From CAYGTK01 sp964352775 (GTDB taxonomy: Bacteria; Bacteroidota; Bacteroidia; Chitinophagales; CAIOSU01), in NCBI GenBank assembly GCA_964352775.1, contig CAYGTK010000178.1, positions 1 through 8,809 on the forward strand: DNA of 8,809 nt. Reading direction: 5' to 3'. The notes beneath the pieces are model-generated. The model was not told where the DNA came from. It saw only the letters and a list, made by a program, of their open reading frames with translations, and did no database searches. This document shows positions 1 through 7,057 of the stretch, in pieces. Position 1 is the stretch's first letter. Each line of letters opens with the position of its first letter. The translations under genes and the position numbers were made by a program.

Positions 1-779
1 CCCGTAGGTATACCACTAACAGAAAAGGGGGCTGTAGCATAAGGAACCACGTTATCCAATGTTTCATGAAACAATACTGCAGGCACATCGCCTGAATCTA
101 TCCAGGCAGTATCGCCTATAGCACCACTGTAGCTAATAACACCTGCCACATTGCTAGAGTAGCCGGGGTTTCCGCTTAAACCCTCAATACCGCCTAAAGT
201 GGCAATATTGGGAGAAATAGCAGCAGGTATTTCGCTAACATCATCTAAGTATGCTGCATATAATGCGCCAGTAGCACCTGCAGAAACACCCGCTAAATAG
301 ATATTGTTAGTGTCAATTCTGTAAGCATTCACAGTTTGGGCATCTTTATAAAAGAACCTAGTGGCCGCCTTGGCATCGTGCATTACCCTAAAAACAGCTT
401 GGTTAGAAGTTGATGGATCTAGCGGAAAAAATATACCCGTCCGGTAATCTATAGCTGCTGTAGCATAACCCCGTTTGGCAAAGTGTTCGCATATATCATG
501 CACATTACTTCTAACACCGCCAATAAAGCTTCCACCGAATAGAACAATTATCAATGGTCGCTTTGCAAGAATATCACCCGTAGGCTCAAAAAAGTCAAGA
601 TCTAATTGCTGTTGGCTAGTAGACCCCACAGCTATGTTTGAACCAAAAGGAATATTCAAAGTACTGGTAAAAGCAGGGAAATGGTTTGGATTAACATATC
701 GTCCATTATCACAAGAAGTTTGTCCAAATGATAATAACGGAAGGAGGCAAAGTAGTGCCCAAATAAAAAATTGACGCAT
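1..779 (-). CDS. Exported alpha/beta-hydrolase (esterase/lipase-like), 3' part outside the window
   Basis: The reading frame is open from the ATG at 777-779 to the left edge (259 codons, no stop), so the C-terminus is missing. Residues 1-19 form a signal peptide (MRQFFIWALLCLLPLLSFG, cut before Q20). A strand LIIVLFGGSF (residues 76-85) fits the oxyanion-hole strand of Abhydrolase_3/BD-FAE-type esterases, where HGGG is usual; here the His is replaced by Phe. GVSAG at 164-168 is a nucleophile elbow with Ser166 as nucleophile. HETLDNVVPY at 238-247 matches the block that usually carries the catalytic acid, so Asp242 is the likely acid. The catalytic His should lie beyond the edge. In Bacteroidota such secreted esterases often carry a T9SS sorting domain, but that part is not visible. 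The substrate is unknown: acyl ester or carbohydrate ester is likely, and a peptidase S9-like role is less so. The gene is divergent from the 1117 gene. Confidence 0.88.
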   Translation of the reverse strand, partial: MRQFFIWALLCLLPLLSFGQTSCDNGRYVNPNHFPAFTSTLNIPFGSNIAVGSTSQQQLDLDFFEPTGDILAKRPLIIVLFGGSFIGGVRSNVHDICEHFAKRGYATAAIDYRTGIFFPLDPSTSNQAVFRVMHDAKAATRFFYKDAQTVNAYRIDTNNIYLAGVSAGATGALYAAYLDDVSEIPAAISPNIATLGGIEGLSGNPGYSSNVAGVISYSGAIGDTAWIDSGDVPAVLFHETLDNVVPYATAPFSVSGIPT

Positions 780-1116
780 GGATTTAGGTTTAAGCCGTAA
801 GTTAGCACTAATTCATTACAATAATCTACATATAAACTATTGGATCTAGATGTGTCTACATTTTTTCAGCAAAAAATATAAAAGTGTAAAACCATCACAT
901 TCCCCCACTCAGCCAACCTATATAGGCTAAACACTAATGCGTTCACAACACTTGCAAGCCGCTAAAACATTAGCATTCAAGTAGTAACAAGTACGGCATT
1001 GGTCTATAAAGCAGCTAATGGCAATTCATCACACGCAAGAAATTTGTATTTTAAGTATGTGTAAGTAGTTGATAAATTAGCTACAAAGCATATTTAAAAA
1101 CCAAAATCATCAGCCC
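780..1116. other. Non-coding divergent intergenic region with small inverted repeats
   Basis: These 337 bases separate the outward-facing hydrolase gene and the 1117 gene and should hold both promoters. They are AT-rich. I found no convincing Bacteroidota promoter (TTTG, about 19 bases, TAnnTTTG) for either gene: there is a TTTG at 1043-1046, but nothing good at the right distance. Two small symmetries are visible. CCTATATAGG at 917-926 is a perfect palindrome. GCTAA-AACA-TTAGC at 961-974 is a 5-base-pair hairpin, and its right arm can also pair with GCTAATG at 1014-1020. Both are short enough to be chance. No open frame here looks like a gene, and I see no RNA gene. Confidence 0.6.
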
Positions 1117-3279
1117 ATGACACGTTCTTTACTATCCGTTATTCTATTACTGAGTTTCTTGCTTCCCCAGCATTTAATGGCACAGCGCCCAGTAACCATA
1201 CCTTACCAGGGTACCATTGCCGACGCTAATGGCGCGCCCTTTAGTGGCAACTACGACATGGCCTTTGAACTGAAAGACCAAGCAGGCACTTCGCTATGGG
1301 CTAGTGGTACTATTACTGTACCAGTAAATCTAGGTGCTTACTCCGTTGAGTTGGGTACCGCCCCTCAAACATTTTTAAGCCCTACCATTTGGAAACAGAA
1401 CGATTCCATTTTCTTACACATCTCCTTTGATGATGGTGTAAATGGATTGGAAACCCTAGCCCCTGCCGTGCGCATGCTTCCTGTTCCTTTCGCCATAGTT
1501 GCTTTGTATGCCGATTCGCTTTGTGCCGATTCTTTACGCCTTACTACTGTGCGTACAGATAGCGTATTCAGTTTTTATACTAGAACAGATACCATTTACA
1601 CCCAGCATATTGTAATACAACAAAGCCAAGTGATGTGTGGCAACATCAAACTAAAAGGAGGCATTAAAGACAGCATGGACACCCATAAACTAGAGGTGAC
1701 CGACCAAGGAGTGAAAATAGACGGACCAGATAATGATCCTGATACGCGCCAATTTTTAAAGGAAGCAGAACGTGTGATGGAAGACCTTCAAAAGAAAATG
1801 AGCGAAGGCTTAACTACGGAAGGTGGTGAGATAAAAGTGGAAGATAAAACCACAGGTAATGAAGTGAAAATAGAAATGGACGTAATTGACAGTATTATGC
1901 GACTGTTTACTGGTAAGATCATCATACTTCCCGATCCATTTTCAGACGAAAAAGCAGAAATAGATGAAGAGGGGGTTGCCCTTGAAGATGCCCTTAGAAG
2001 ATTTGAACAAGTGATAACTGGAAACGGTGGTGAAATAGTTGCTACCGATAAGACCAATGGCATGGAGGTAAAGGTGAATTTGGATGCCGTAGATAAGATA
2101 ATAGAAGCACTTGGCGGCCCTCTGGTGGTTCTACCAAATCCTTTTCAGCAAGATGAGAAGGGAACCCTATCGGCAGAGGAAATGATGTTAGAAGATGCTA
2201 TAAGAGAAATGAAAGCAGCCTTAACAGCAACAGGCGGTGAACTAATAGCTACCGACAAAACCAATGGTATGGAGGTAAAAGTGCAACTAGATGCTGTAAA
2301 CAAAGCAGTAAGTATGATTGGCGGACCTATAATCGTACTACCCGACCCTACTAAGCCTAATGAAAAATCAACAGTAGATCATGATGGTTTAGATATGGAA
2401 GGTGATAATGGCGATGCTGAGTTTTCGTACGATGATACAGAACGAACGGTAGGTGTTGGAGTAACTGATGGAGTGAATAGTGTAACCCAATTATATGATG
2501 CTGATGACAGAGTTATAGTAAGTACTGGTGCTGTTTCGCATCAACTAGATAACGGTCAAGGAACGGCATCGGAGTTGTTTTTAGACCCCGTAAATATTGG
2601 CGTGGTGGTGCAGTCGTTCGATGATCTAATTGGAGCAAACTCCATCGTTTGTCAATACGATGCGAGCGCAGGTAGCGTGGTACGTTCAGGTGTAGCTACA
2701 GACATAACGCAAGATGATAGCGGCATGAGCAGCGTAAACGAATTTGACCCGATAAATCGCGCTATGACCTTTTTGGTGATGGATGATAACACTACTCAGC
2801 AAGTAGGTATGGCTTTTCTACCCAACACACAAACGATAGACATTTTTGCGAACGTGAACATACAGGGTAACATCAGTAAACTGGGCGGTACTTTCCGTAT
2901 AGATCATCCATTGGATAAAGAGAACAAGTACTTGTATCACTCTTTTGTAGAATCGCCAGATATGATGAATATCTACAACGGTAATACAACTACTGATAGC
3001 AGCGGTGTAGCCGTGGTAGAAATGCCAGATTACTTCCAAGCACTTAACATGGAATTCCGCTACCAGCTAACTGTAATTGGTGACATGGCCCAAGCCGTAG
3101 TATATAAGGAATTAGCTGACAACCAGTTTGAGATAATGACCGATAAGCCAGGCGTAAAAGTAAGCTGGCAGATAACTGGTGTTCGTCAAGATGACTATGC
3201 ACAAGACAACCGCATGGAAGTGGAAGTAGAGAAAGAACCTGAAATGAAAGGCACATTACTTTACAATAGAGCGCAGTAA
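1117..3279 (+). CDS. Exported fibre-like protein with three tandem repeats and a conserved C-terminal domain; no T9SS sorting domain
   Basis: Function is not known. A signal peptide spans residues 1-22 (cut LMA|Q). Residues 24-130 resemble the module opening many large Bacteroidota surface proteins: IPYQGTIADANGAPFSGNYD, then a strand-rich part ending RMLPVPFAIVALYADSL. Residues 131-230 are linker and a charged helix. Residues 236-429 hold three repeats of about 68 residues (separate entry). Residues 430-590 are Asp-rich predicted beta strands. Residues about 588-703 (GGTFRIDHPLDKENKYLYHS through VKVSWQITGVRQDDYA) match a domain I recognise at the C-terminus of hypothetical surface proteins in several environmental phyla, role undefined. 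The end has no PNP motif or G-x-Y strand, so normal T9SS sorting is not expected. The ATG follows an A-rich leader (AAAAACCAAAATC). The gene lies 3 bases before the next one, probably in one operon. A beta-rich adhesin or filament subunit is inference. Confidence 0.9.
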   Translation: MTRSLLSVILLLSFLLPQHLMAQRPVTIPYQGTIADANGAPFSGNYDMAFELKDQAGTSLWASGTITVPVNLGAYSVELGTAPQTFLSPTIWKQNDSIFLHISFDDGVNGLETLAPAVRMLPVPFAIVALYADSLCADSLRLTTVRTDSVFSFYTRTDTIYTQHIVIQQSQVMCGNIKLKGGIKDSMDTHKLEVTDQGVKIDGPDNDPDTRQFLKEAERVMEDLQKKMSEGLTTEGGEIKVEDKTTGNEVKIEMDVIDSIMRLFTGKIIILPDPFSDEKAEIDEEGVALEDALRRFEQVITGNGGEIVATDKTNGMEVKVNLDAVDKIIEALGGPLVVLPNPFQQDEKGTLSAEEMMLEDAIREMKAALTATGGELIATDKTNGMEVKVQLDAVNKAVSMIGGPIIVLPDPTKPNEKSTVDHDGLDMEGDNGDAEFSYDDTERTVGVGVTDGVNSVTQLYDADDRVIVSTGAVSHQLDNGQGTASELFLDPVNIGVVVQSFDDLIGANSIVCQYDASAGSVVRSGVATDITQDDSGMSSVNEFDPINRAMTFLVMDDNTTQQVGMAFLPNTQTIDIFANVNIQGNISKLGGTFRIDHPLDKENKYLYHSFVESPDMMNIYNGNTTTDSSGVAVVEMPDYFQALNMEFRYQLTVIGDMAQAVVYKELADNQFEIMTDKPGVKVSWQITGVRQDDYAQDNRMEVEVEKEPEMKGTLLYNRAQ
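1822..2403 (+). repeat. Three in-frame tandem repeats of about 205 bases inside the fibre-like gene
   Basis: Units start at GGE[IL]: residues 236-303 (bases 1822-2025), 304-372 (2026-2232) and 373-429 (2233-2403, shortened). The spacing is 68 then 69 residues. Each unit reads GGE[IL], a strand around MEVKV, a short helix (LDAVDKIIEALGG-like), a strand ending ILP[DN]P or VLP[DN]P, an acidic spacer with EK, and an amphipathic helix (LEDALRRFEQV, LEDAIREMKAA). Units 2 and 3 share the identical 12-residue core ATDKTNGMEVKV and are also similar in bases; unit 1 has diverged more (VEDKTTGNEVKI). The helix at about 213-230 before unit 1 (FLKEAERVMEDLQKKMSE) looks like the tail of a decayed earlier unit. 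I do not recognise the repeat family. Confidence 0.85.
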
Positions 3280-3282
3280 ACC

Positions 3283-4446
3283 ATGGTATTACCTAACACA
3301 ATTAGCAGAGTCAGCATAGTGCTGGCACTGTTGCTGTGCATAGTTGGCCTGCCGGGCAAGCTACAGGCGCAGCAGAGTACCAACTACCAGAGTTTAGATA
3401 GAGGAGCCACCACTTGGGGTGGTTTCAGCACAGGTACACAAAAGCAACATGTAGCCAGCGGAACGTGGTACGATGCCCCTGAAATGAGTTCTATCAATTA
3501 CACCAGCACCAGCACTATGCCTGGGGGATTCACCTACATTTTTTGTGACGACACTCTGCTGATAATCGCGGGCGGCCCGCTGCAGTTTTGCGATAGCCAA
3601 ACAGTACAGCTTAGTGTACCTGCAGGTTTCACCAGCTACCAATGGAGTAACGGGGGCAGCACAGCCTCTATACTTGCAGGAACTACTGGAGAGTATTTTG
3701 TAGTGGTAAGCGATACCAGTGGCTGCCTTATAACTTCTGACAGCCTGTTTGTAGACGTACTACCCCTACCATTCATATTATTGCCTACCGACAGCTCGTT
3801 CTGCGCGGGCGATTCCTTGTACTTCGACGTTGGCGGCGCGGCTAGTACCCACTTGTGGTCTACAGGCAGCACCAGTTCCGACATATTTATAGCCTCGGGC
3901 GGCAACTACGCTATTACCGTTACCAACAGCAGCGGCTGTGTAGATAGCGCTGACATAACGGTTACGGAAAACCCCACTCCCACTCCTATTATTCAGATCA
4001 ACAACAATATCTTAAGCACGGGTACCTACAGCAGCTACCAATGGTTTTTAGATGGCAACCCCCTAGCTGGTGAAATCAACCAAAGCCACGAGGCATTAGC
4101 CGACGGACAGTACAGCATAGTGGTAACCGATAACAACGGCTGCCAAGGCCAAGCTGATACCGCTTATACCGCCAGTAGTATTGAAGGCAACTATCGGATA
4201 AAGTCCATTAACCTATACCCCAACCCAAGCACAGGGCTGATCGGCTTACAAATAGACCTAAGGCAACAGCAAGAGCTAAACATCTCCATCATCAACAATC
4301 TAGGTATAGAGGTACGATCGCTAAACAGCCCCAGCAAGCTACAACATACCCAGCAGCTAGACCTAAGCCATCAACCCAAGGGTGTGTATCATGTGCTGAT
4401 AATGTTGGAAGATGAAGTGGTGAGGAAGGCTTTTGTGTTGCGGTAG
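3283..4446 (+). CDS. T9SS cargo with three Ig-like modules and a type A sorting domain
   Basis: The 387-residue protein starts with a signal peptide (residues 1-29, cut LQA|Q). A Thr/Ser-rich section (30-98) with no recognisable fold follows. Three Ig-like modules come next: about 99-158 (QFCDSQTVQLSVPAGFTSYQ, SGCLITSD), 163-228 (SSFCAGDSLYFDV, LWSTGSTSSD, SSGCVDSAD) and 232-295 (YSSYQWFLDGNPLAG, NNGCQGQAD). Modules 1 and 2 have a cysteine pair (C103/C148, C174/C219); module 3 keeps only C287. Residues about 305-387 are a type A sorting domain: LYPNPSTG at 311-318, a Gly-x-Tyr strand (KGVYHVLI) and the end VRKAFVLR. Known role of the family: the domain is removed during export and the protein is attached to the cell surface or released. 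Adhesion is a guess. The ATG lies 3 bases after the previous stop, so co-transcription is likely. The gene is convergent with 4452-5228, with stops 5 bases apart. It is GC-rich compared with the 7195 gene. Confidence 0.92.
   Translation: MVLPNTISRVSIVLALLLCIVGLPGKLQAQQSTNYQSLDRGATTWGGFSTGTQKQHVASGTWYDAPEMSSINYTSTSTMPGGFTYIFCDDTLLIIAGGPLQFCDSQTVQLSVPAGFTSYQWSNGGSTASILAGTTGEYFVVVSDTSGCLITSDSLFVDVLPLPFILLPTDSSFCAGDSLYFDVGGAASTHLWSTGSTSSDIFIASGGNYAITVTNSSGCVDSADITVTENPTPTPIIQINNNILSTGTYSSYQWFLDGNPLAGEINQSHEALADGQYSIVVTDNNGCQGQADTAYTASSIEGNYRIKSINLYPNPSTGLIGLQIDLRQQQELNISIINNLGIEVRSLNSPSKLQHTQQLDLSHQPKGVYHVLIMLEDEVVRKAFVLR
4337..4446 (+). repeat. Left copy of a 110-base direct repeat made of sorting-domain coding sequence
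   Basis: The last 110 bases of the 3283-4446 gene, stop included, recur in the same orientation at 5292-5401. Hand alignment gives 95 identities, 15 substitutions and no gaps. The differences cluster around 4397-4416, and the stretch CAGCAGCTAGACCTAAGCCA is identical in both. The copies start 955 bases apart and lie on either side of the complete minus-strand gene 4452-5228. Confidence 0.95.
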
Positions 4447-4451
4447 CTACA

Positions 4452-5228
4452 TCACTCCACTATAAAACGCTGCTGGCTAAATTTTTCGCCGTCGGTTATG
4501 CTTAGATGATAGAGGCCTTGAGCTAGCTCGTACTCAGAAACATCTACAACTGCTGTACCTTCACCTAGTGATAAGTGTAGCAACTGCTGATGTATCACCT
4601 TACCACTCAAATCGTGAATATGTACAGTAGCGTCGCTCGATTGATTTGAAGTGAATTGTATATAAAGCTTATCCTTAGTTGGATTAGGAAATAAGGATAA
4701 CTGGGAAAGCAGATTAAGGTTTCGAGTACTAGAAGGAAGGTATGGAATACTGTCTAGGTGAACTACATTAATCCTACTTGACACACCAAATACATCACTA
4801 GTAGTATCTATGGTAACTAGGCCATTCAAGTCTATATAAACTCGGATTCGAAACACAATATCCACATAACTTGGTATAGTACTACTAGATGTTGGTGTGC
4901 CAAACACCTTAATGCAGCCAGCTTCACCCGGTGTAAATCGATTATTTGTTTTATCAGTCACAAAATCCAGGGTATAGCTAGGTTCAACCAACCCTAAAAG
5001 CTCAATACTATCAGGTACCCGTTGAGCTAAAGCTAATGAGTTATAGTTCACGTATTGATACGTAAACTCATAAGGTTCATCCCATTCCATACCATCTATA
5101 TCAGCATCATCTTCAGGATATAAGCCTGGTTGTAGGGCACCTGTTCCAGGATCAGTAATACATTGGGCTATCATACTCGCAGGCAGCAACAACAGTATAC
5201 TGAAGAATACAAGTAGTTCTCTCTTCAT
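4452..5228 (-). CDS. T9SS cargo, short exported protein with an Ig-like N-terminal module and a type A sorting domain
   Basis: The 258-residue product has a signal peptide at 1-21 (MKRELLVFFSILLLLPASMIA, cut before Q22). Residues about 23-135 resemble a module seen at the front of other Bacteroidota T9SS proteins: a GLYPED start, PYEFTYQY, SIELLGL, then FTPGEAGCIKVFGTPTSSST, ending in VDIVFRIRVYID. The PGxxGCIxxxGTPT block suggests a putative Ig/He_PIG-like fold. Relatives, as I recall, carry extra cysteines before this block that are absent here. Residues about 171-258 are a type A sorting domain (LFPNPTKDKLYI at 179-190, AQGLYHLSI at 236-244), ending unusually in FIVE rather than a basic residue. 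The function of the mature 150-residue part is unknown. The gene is bracketed by the 110-base direct repeat. Its start is 47 bases from the orphan sorting-domain fragment on the other strand, so its promoter probably overlaps that fragment. Confidence 0.9.
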   Translation of the reverse strand: MKRELLVFFSILLLLPASMIAQCITDPGTGALQPGLYPEDDADIDGMEWDEPYEFTYQYVNYNSLALAQRVPDSIELLGLVEPSYTLDFVTDKTNNRFTPGEAGCIKVFGTPTSSSTIPSYVDIVFRIRVYIDLNGLVTIDTTSDVFGVSSRINVVHLDSIPYLPSSTRNLNLLSQLSLFPNPTKDKLYIQFTSNQSSDATVHIHDLSGKVIHQQLLHLSLGEGTAVVDVSEYELAQGLYHLSITDGEKFSQQRFIVE

Positions 5229-5275
5229 CTATCTAATATAGAGAATATTGATAATTCCTAGCCTTGTTCAATCAA

Positions 5276-5401
5276 ATGAAAACCTTAACCAACCTACAAC
5301 ACACCCAGCAGCTAGACCTAAGCCATCAACCCAAAGGCCTGTATCATGTGCTAATACAGTTAGATAACGAGGTGGTAAGGAAGGCTTTTGTGGTGCGGTA
5401 G
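5276..5401 (+). pseudogene. Orphan T9SS sorting-domain fragment, right copy of the 110-base direct repeat
   Basis: A 41-codon frame runs from an ATG at 5276-5278 to TAG at 5399-5401. From Leu7 onward (LQHTQQLDLSHQPKGLYHVL and on to VVRKAFVVR) it matches the last 35 residues of the 3283-4446 product at 30 of 35 positions. It lacks a signal peptide, the PNP motif and the first two thirds of the sorting domain, so it cannot act as a T9SS cargo. In the same frame an upstream TAA lies at 5252-5254, and homology stops at about 5292, so the fragment is cut cleanly rather than faded. The frame and stop are intact, and many differences are synonymous or conservative (V/L, E/D, D/N). This suggests the sequence diverged as part of a working gene before it was cut off. 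A relic is more likely than an expressed micro-protein. It is too short for routine gene calling. Confidence 0.88.
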
Positions 5402-5455
5402 CCTATCTGGTAAAGTGTATAATAGAAAATGCCTCCTATAAATATTTGATGTGTA

Positions 5456-7057
5456 CTATTGCTTAACTAGCTTTTGCACGGCGTAATATTTATCATCAAA
5501 TACAAGGCTTATCATTAGCACACCGCTTGGTACACTGTTGGTTAGTTGTATAGAGCATTGCATGGGTCCTTGTCCTGTTATGTCAATTGGGCCCTGTTGT
5601 ACCATTTTGCCTTGTATGTCTGTTATAAAATAGTAAGCCTTTGTGGCATTATTACTGTTAAAGTTCAACTCCAAACGTTGCTCAACGGGGTTAGGGCGAG
5701 CGGTAAATTCAAAGTTATGCTGCCCGGGTAGCTCCCTTAGGCCAACAGCATTGTCGCGTATCAATCGTACTGCATATATGGTGGTGTCGGCATTGGTTTC
5801 TTCGGTATTATTAGTAGCAAATGCATGCTGTCTATTGCTGCTTATTCCACCCAAAATATGGCCAATAACAAAGGTATCAGTACCTATCGCGTTTAAATCT
5901 ATTACTTCATCAAATAGCATTTGTATATCCATATTAGGTATAAACTCAGCGCTAGCCCCTTTCAACCCTGGCATTTCTTCGGGTAGCAAATACTCGGTCA
6001 AGGTTCCATTGGCACTTCGGCTTACTAAGCTTATTGTTTTTACAAAGGGCACATCGTCATCTTTTATCAGGCTATCATTCTCATAATAGTACTGACTAAT
6101 ACCCCCAAAGAACAACGAGTGCATAGTGTTTGCCTGGGCATCATATAGGGCAGCTTTAGCGCTGTGGTAGTTACTCAAATATTGATTAAACCCTGTGATA
6201 GGTGTATGCCCCGTGGCCGTAATATCTACTGGGTATAAATAGGGAAGATCTACTGTGGTTTGAAACACCCCTGATGAAATGGTGTAACCAAAAGTGCCAT
6301 TGGGAAACACCTGGGGCATTAAATTATAATCTCGGCGGTGAAGGTGCACAGGGTCGGTAATGGCAACGTAGTCGCTTATGCCTAGCTGCGCGCCATTGTT
6401 GTTTATTTTAAACTTACGTATCTGATTGCTATACTGCTGCACATAGGTGGCGTGGCCCATTGGGTTATATCGTCCATCGAAACGATGACCTCCCACCAAA
6501 TAAAACTCATCGCCTATTTTACCTAACTGCCCACCAGTAATGGCAAAAGCGCTATCACTTAGTTGCTTAAAGCTAGAAGCAATGGGTGTGCCGCTAATCA
6601 CCGCATTAATCACCTCACTTACTTGAATAGTGCTTAGGTAGGGAAAGGTAATATGATCGTTAGCAGTAGCAGAAAAAGCATAACCCCCAATGATATACAG
6701 GGTGTCTTCGTGTTGGTAAAAGCACATATTAGTAGCCTGCATTTGCTCAGCAAGGTTAGCAGGCAAACTACTAACTGCTGCCGACCAATATGCCCCTTGC
6801 TCAATATCTATCACTATCAATTCGGTGTTGTTAGATGATGCTGGGAACGACCGGAAGGGCTGCCTTGCGTGCATACCATCCAGCCGTCCACCAACCAACA
6901 ATATTTTATCGTTCCATTGGGCAAAAGCATAGGAATGCAGCCCAGGCATACCAGCAACGGAAACGGGCTGAAGTTCAATTTTATAAGGAAAGCTAGTTTG
7001 AGAAACCACAGGGATAGCCCAAAACAACAGAGCGGTGATGATAATGCGAATTTTCAT
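5456..7057 (-). CDS. T9SS cargo with a Kelch-type beta-propeller
   Basis: I chose the ATG at 7055-7057 (533 residues) because it gives a clean signal peptide (MKIRIIITALLFWAIPVVSQ, cut near 19). An in-frame start 12 codons upstream would put a polar stretch in front of it. The body has Kelch-like blades, seen as strand-GG doublets: LLVGG (56-57), YIIGG (124-125), AITGG (175-176), YLVGG (189-190), LFFGG (318-319) and HILGG (403-404), with aromatic and acidic residues between. Some blades have lost the doublet, and the blade count is uncertain. Residues about 450-533 are a type A sorting domain (FTARPNPVEQRLELNF, with Arg where Tyr is usual before PNP), ending VQKLVKQ. Family knowledge suggests a secreted or surface-bound propeller for protein or glycan binding; no catalytic residues are evident. 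The gene is divergent from the 7195 frame and does not overlap the 4452-5228 gene. Confidence 0.9.
   Translation of the reverse strand: MKIRIIITALLFWAIPVVSQTSFPYKIELQPVSVAGMPGLHSYAFAQWNDKILLVGGRLDGMHARQPFRSFPASSNNTELIVIDIEQGAYWSAAVSSLPANLAEQMQATNMCFYQHEDTLYIIGGYAFSATANDHITFPYLSTIQVSEVINAVISGTPIASSFKQLSDSAFAITGGQLGKIGDEFYLVGGHRFDGRYNPMGHATYVQQYSNQIRKFKINNNGAQLGISDYVAITDPVHLHRRDYNLMPQVFPNGTFGYTISSGVFQTTVDLPYLYPVDITATGHTPITGFNQYLSNYHSAKAALYDAQANTMHSLFFGGISQYYYENDSLIKDDDVPFVKTISLVSRSANGTLTEYLLPEEMPGLKGASAEFIPNMDIQMLFDEVIDLNAIGTDTFVIGHILGGISSNRQHAFATNNTEETNADTTIYAVRLIRDNAVGLRELPGQHNFEFTARPNPVEQRLELNFNSNNATKAYYFITDIQGKMVQQGPIDITGQGPMQCSIQLTNSVPSGVLMISLVFDDKYYAVQKLVKQ

Noticed and set aside
475..774. 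Plus-strand 99-codon frame
   Set aside because: It lies opposite the hydrolase gene, whose signal peptide and catalytic motifs are clear, and it shows no protein-like features.
1043..1080. Promoter of the 1117 gene (TTTG at 1043-1046 with TAAATTAG at 1073-1080)
   Set aside because: The spacing of 26 bases is outside the usual range and the downstream element is imperfect.
1822..2403. Repeats as a CRISPR array or mobile element
   Set aside because: Units are about 205 bases, in frame, without unique spacers, and keep protein-level rather than base-level identity.
1788..3256. Minus-strand frames at 1788-2063, 2818-3039 and 3044-3256
   Set aside because: They lie opposite the 1117-3279 gene, which has a signal peptide, repeats and a conserved domain; nothing supports the reverse frames.
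3394..3905. Minus-strand frames at 3394-3642 and 3636-3905
   Set aside because: They are antisense to the Ig-like modules of the 3283 gene and have no features of their own.
4440..4460. Terminator between the convergent genes
   Set aside because: Stops are only 5 bases apart and I see no stable hairpin with a T-run in or around the gap.
5160..5228. Lipoprotein signal in the 4452-5228 product (Cys23 after the leader)
   Set aside because: The residue before Cys is Gln (IAQC), which does not fit a lipobox; ordinary cleavage before Q22 is more likely.
4337..5401. Direct repeats as insertion-sequence target duplications
   Set aside because: At 110 bases and 86% identity they are far too long and diverged for a target-site duplication, and no transposase lies between them.
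5402..5455. Hairpin terminator after the Kelch gene
   Set aside because: Only a 4-base-pair ATAG/CTAT pairing is visible, without a T-run.
5643..6086. Plus-strand 147-codon frame and smaller ones at 5546, 6653 and 6869
   Set aside because: They are antisense to the Kelch gene, have Ser/Leu-rich sequence typical of shadow frames and no recognisable motif.
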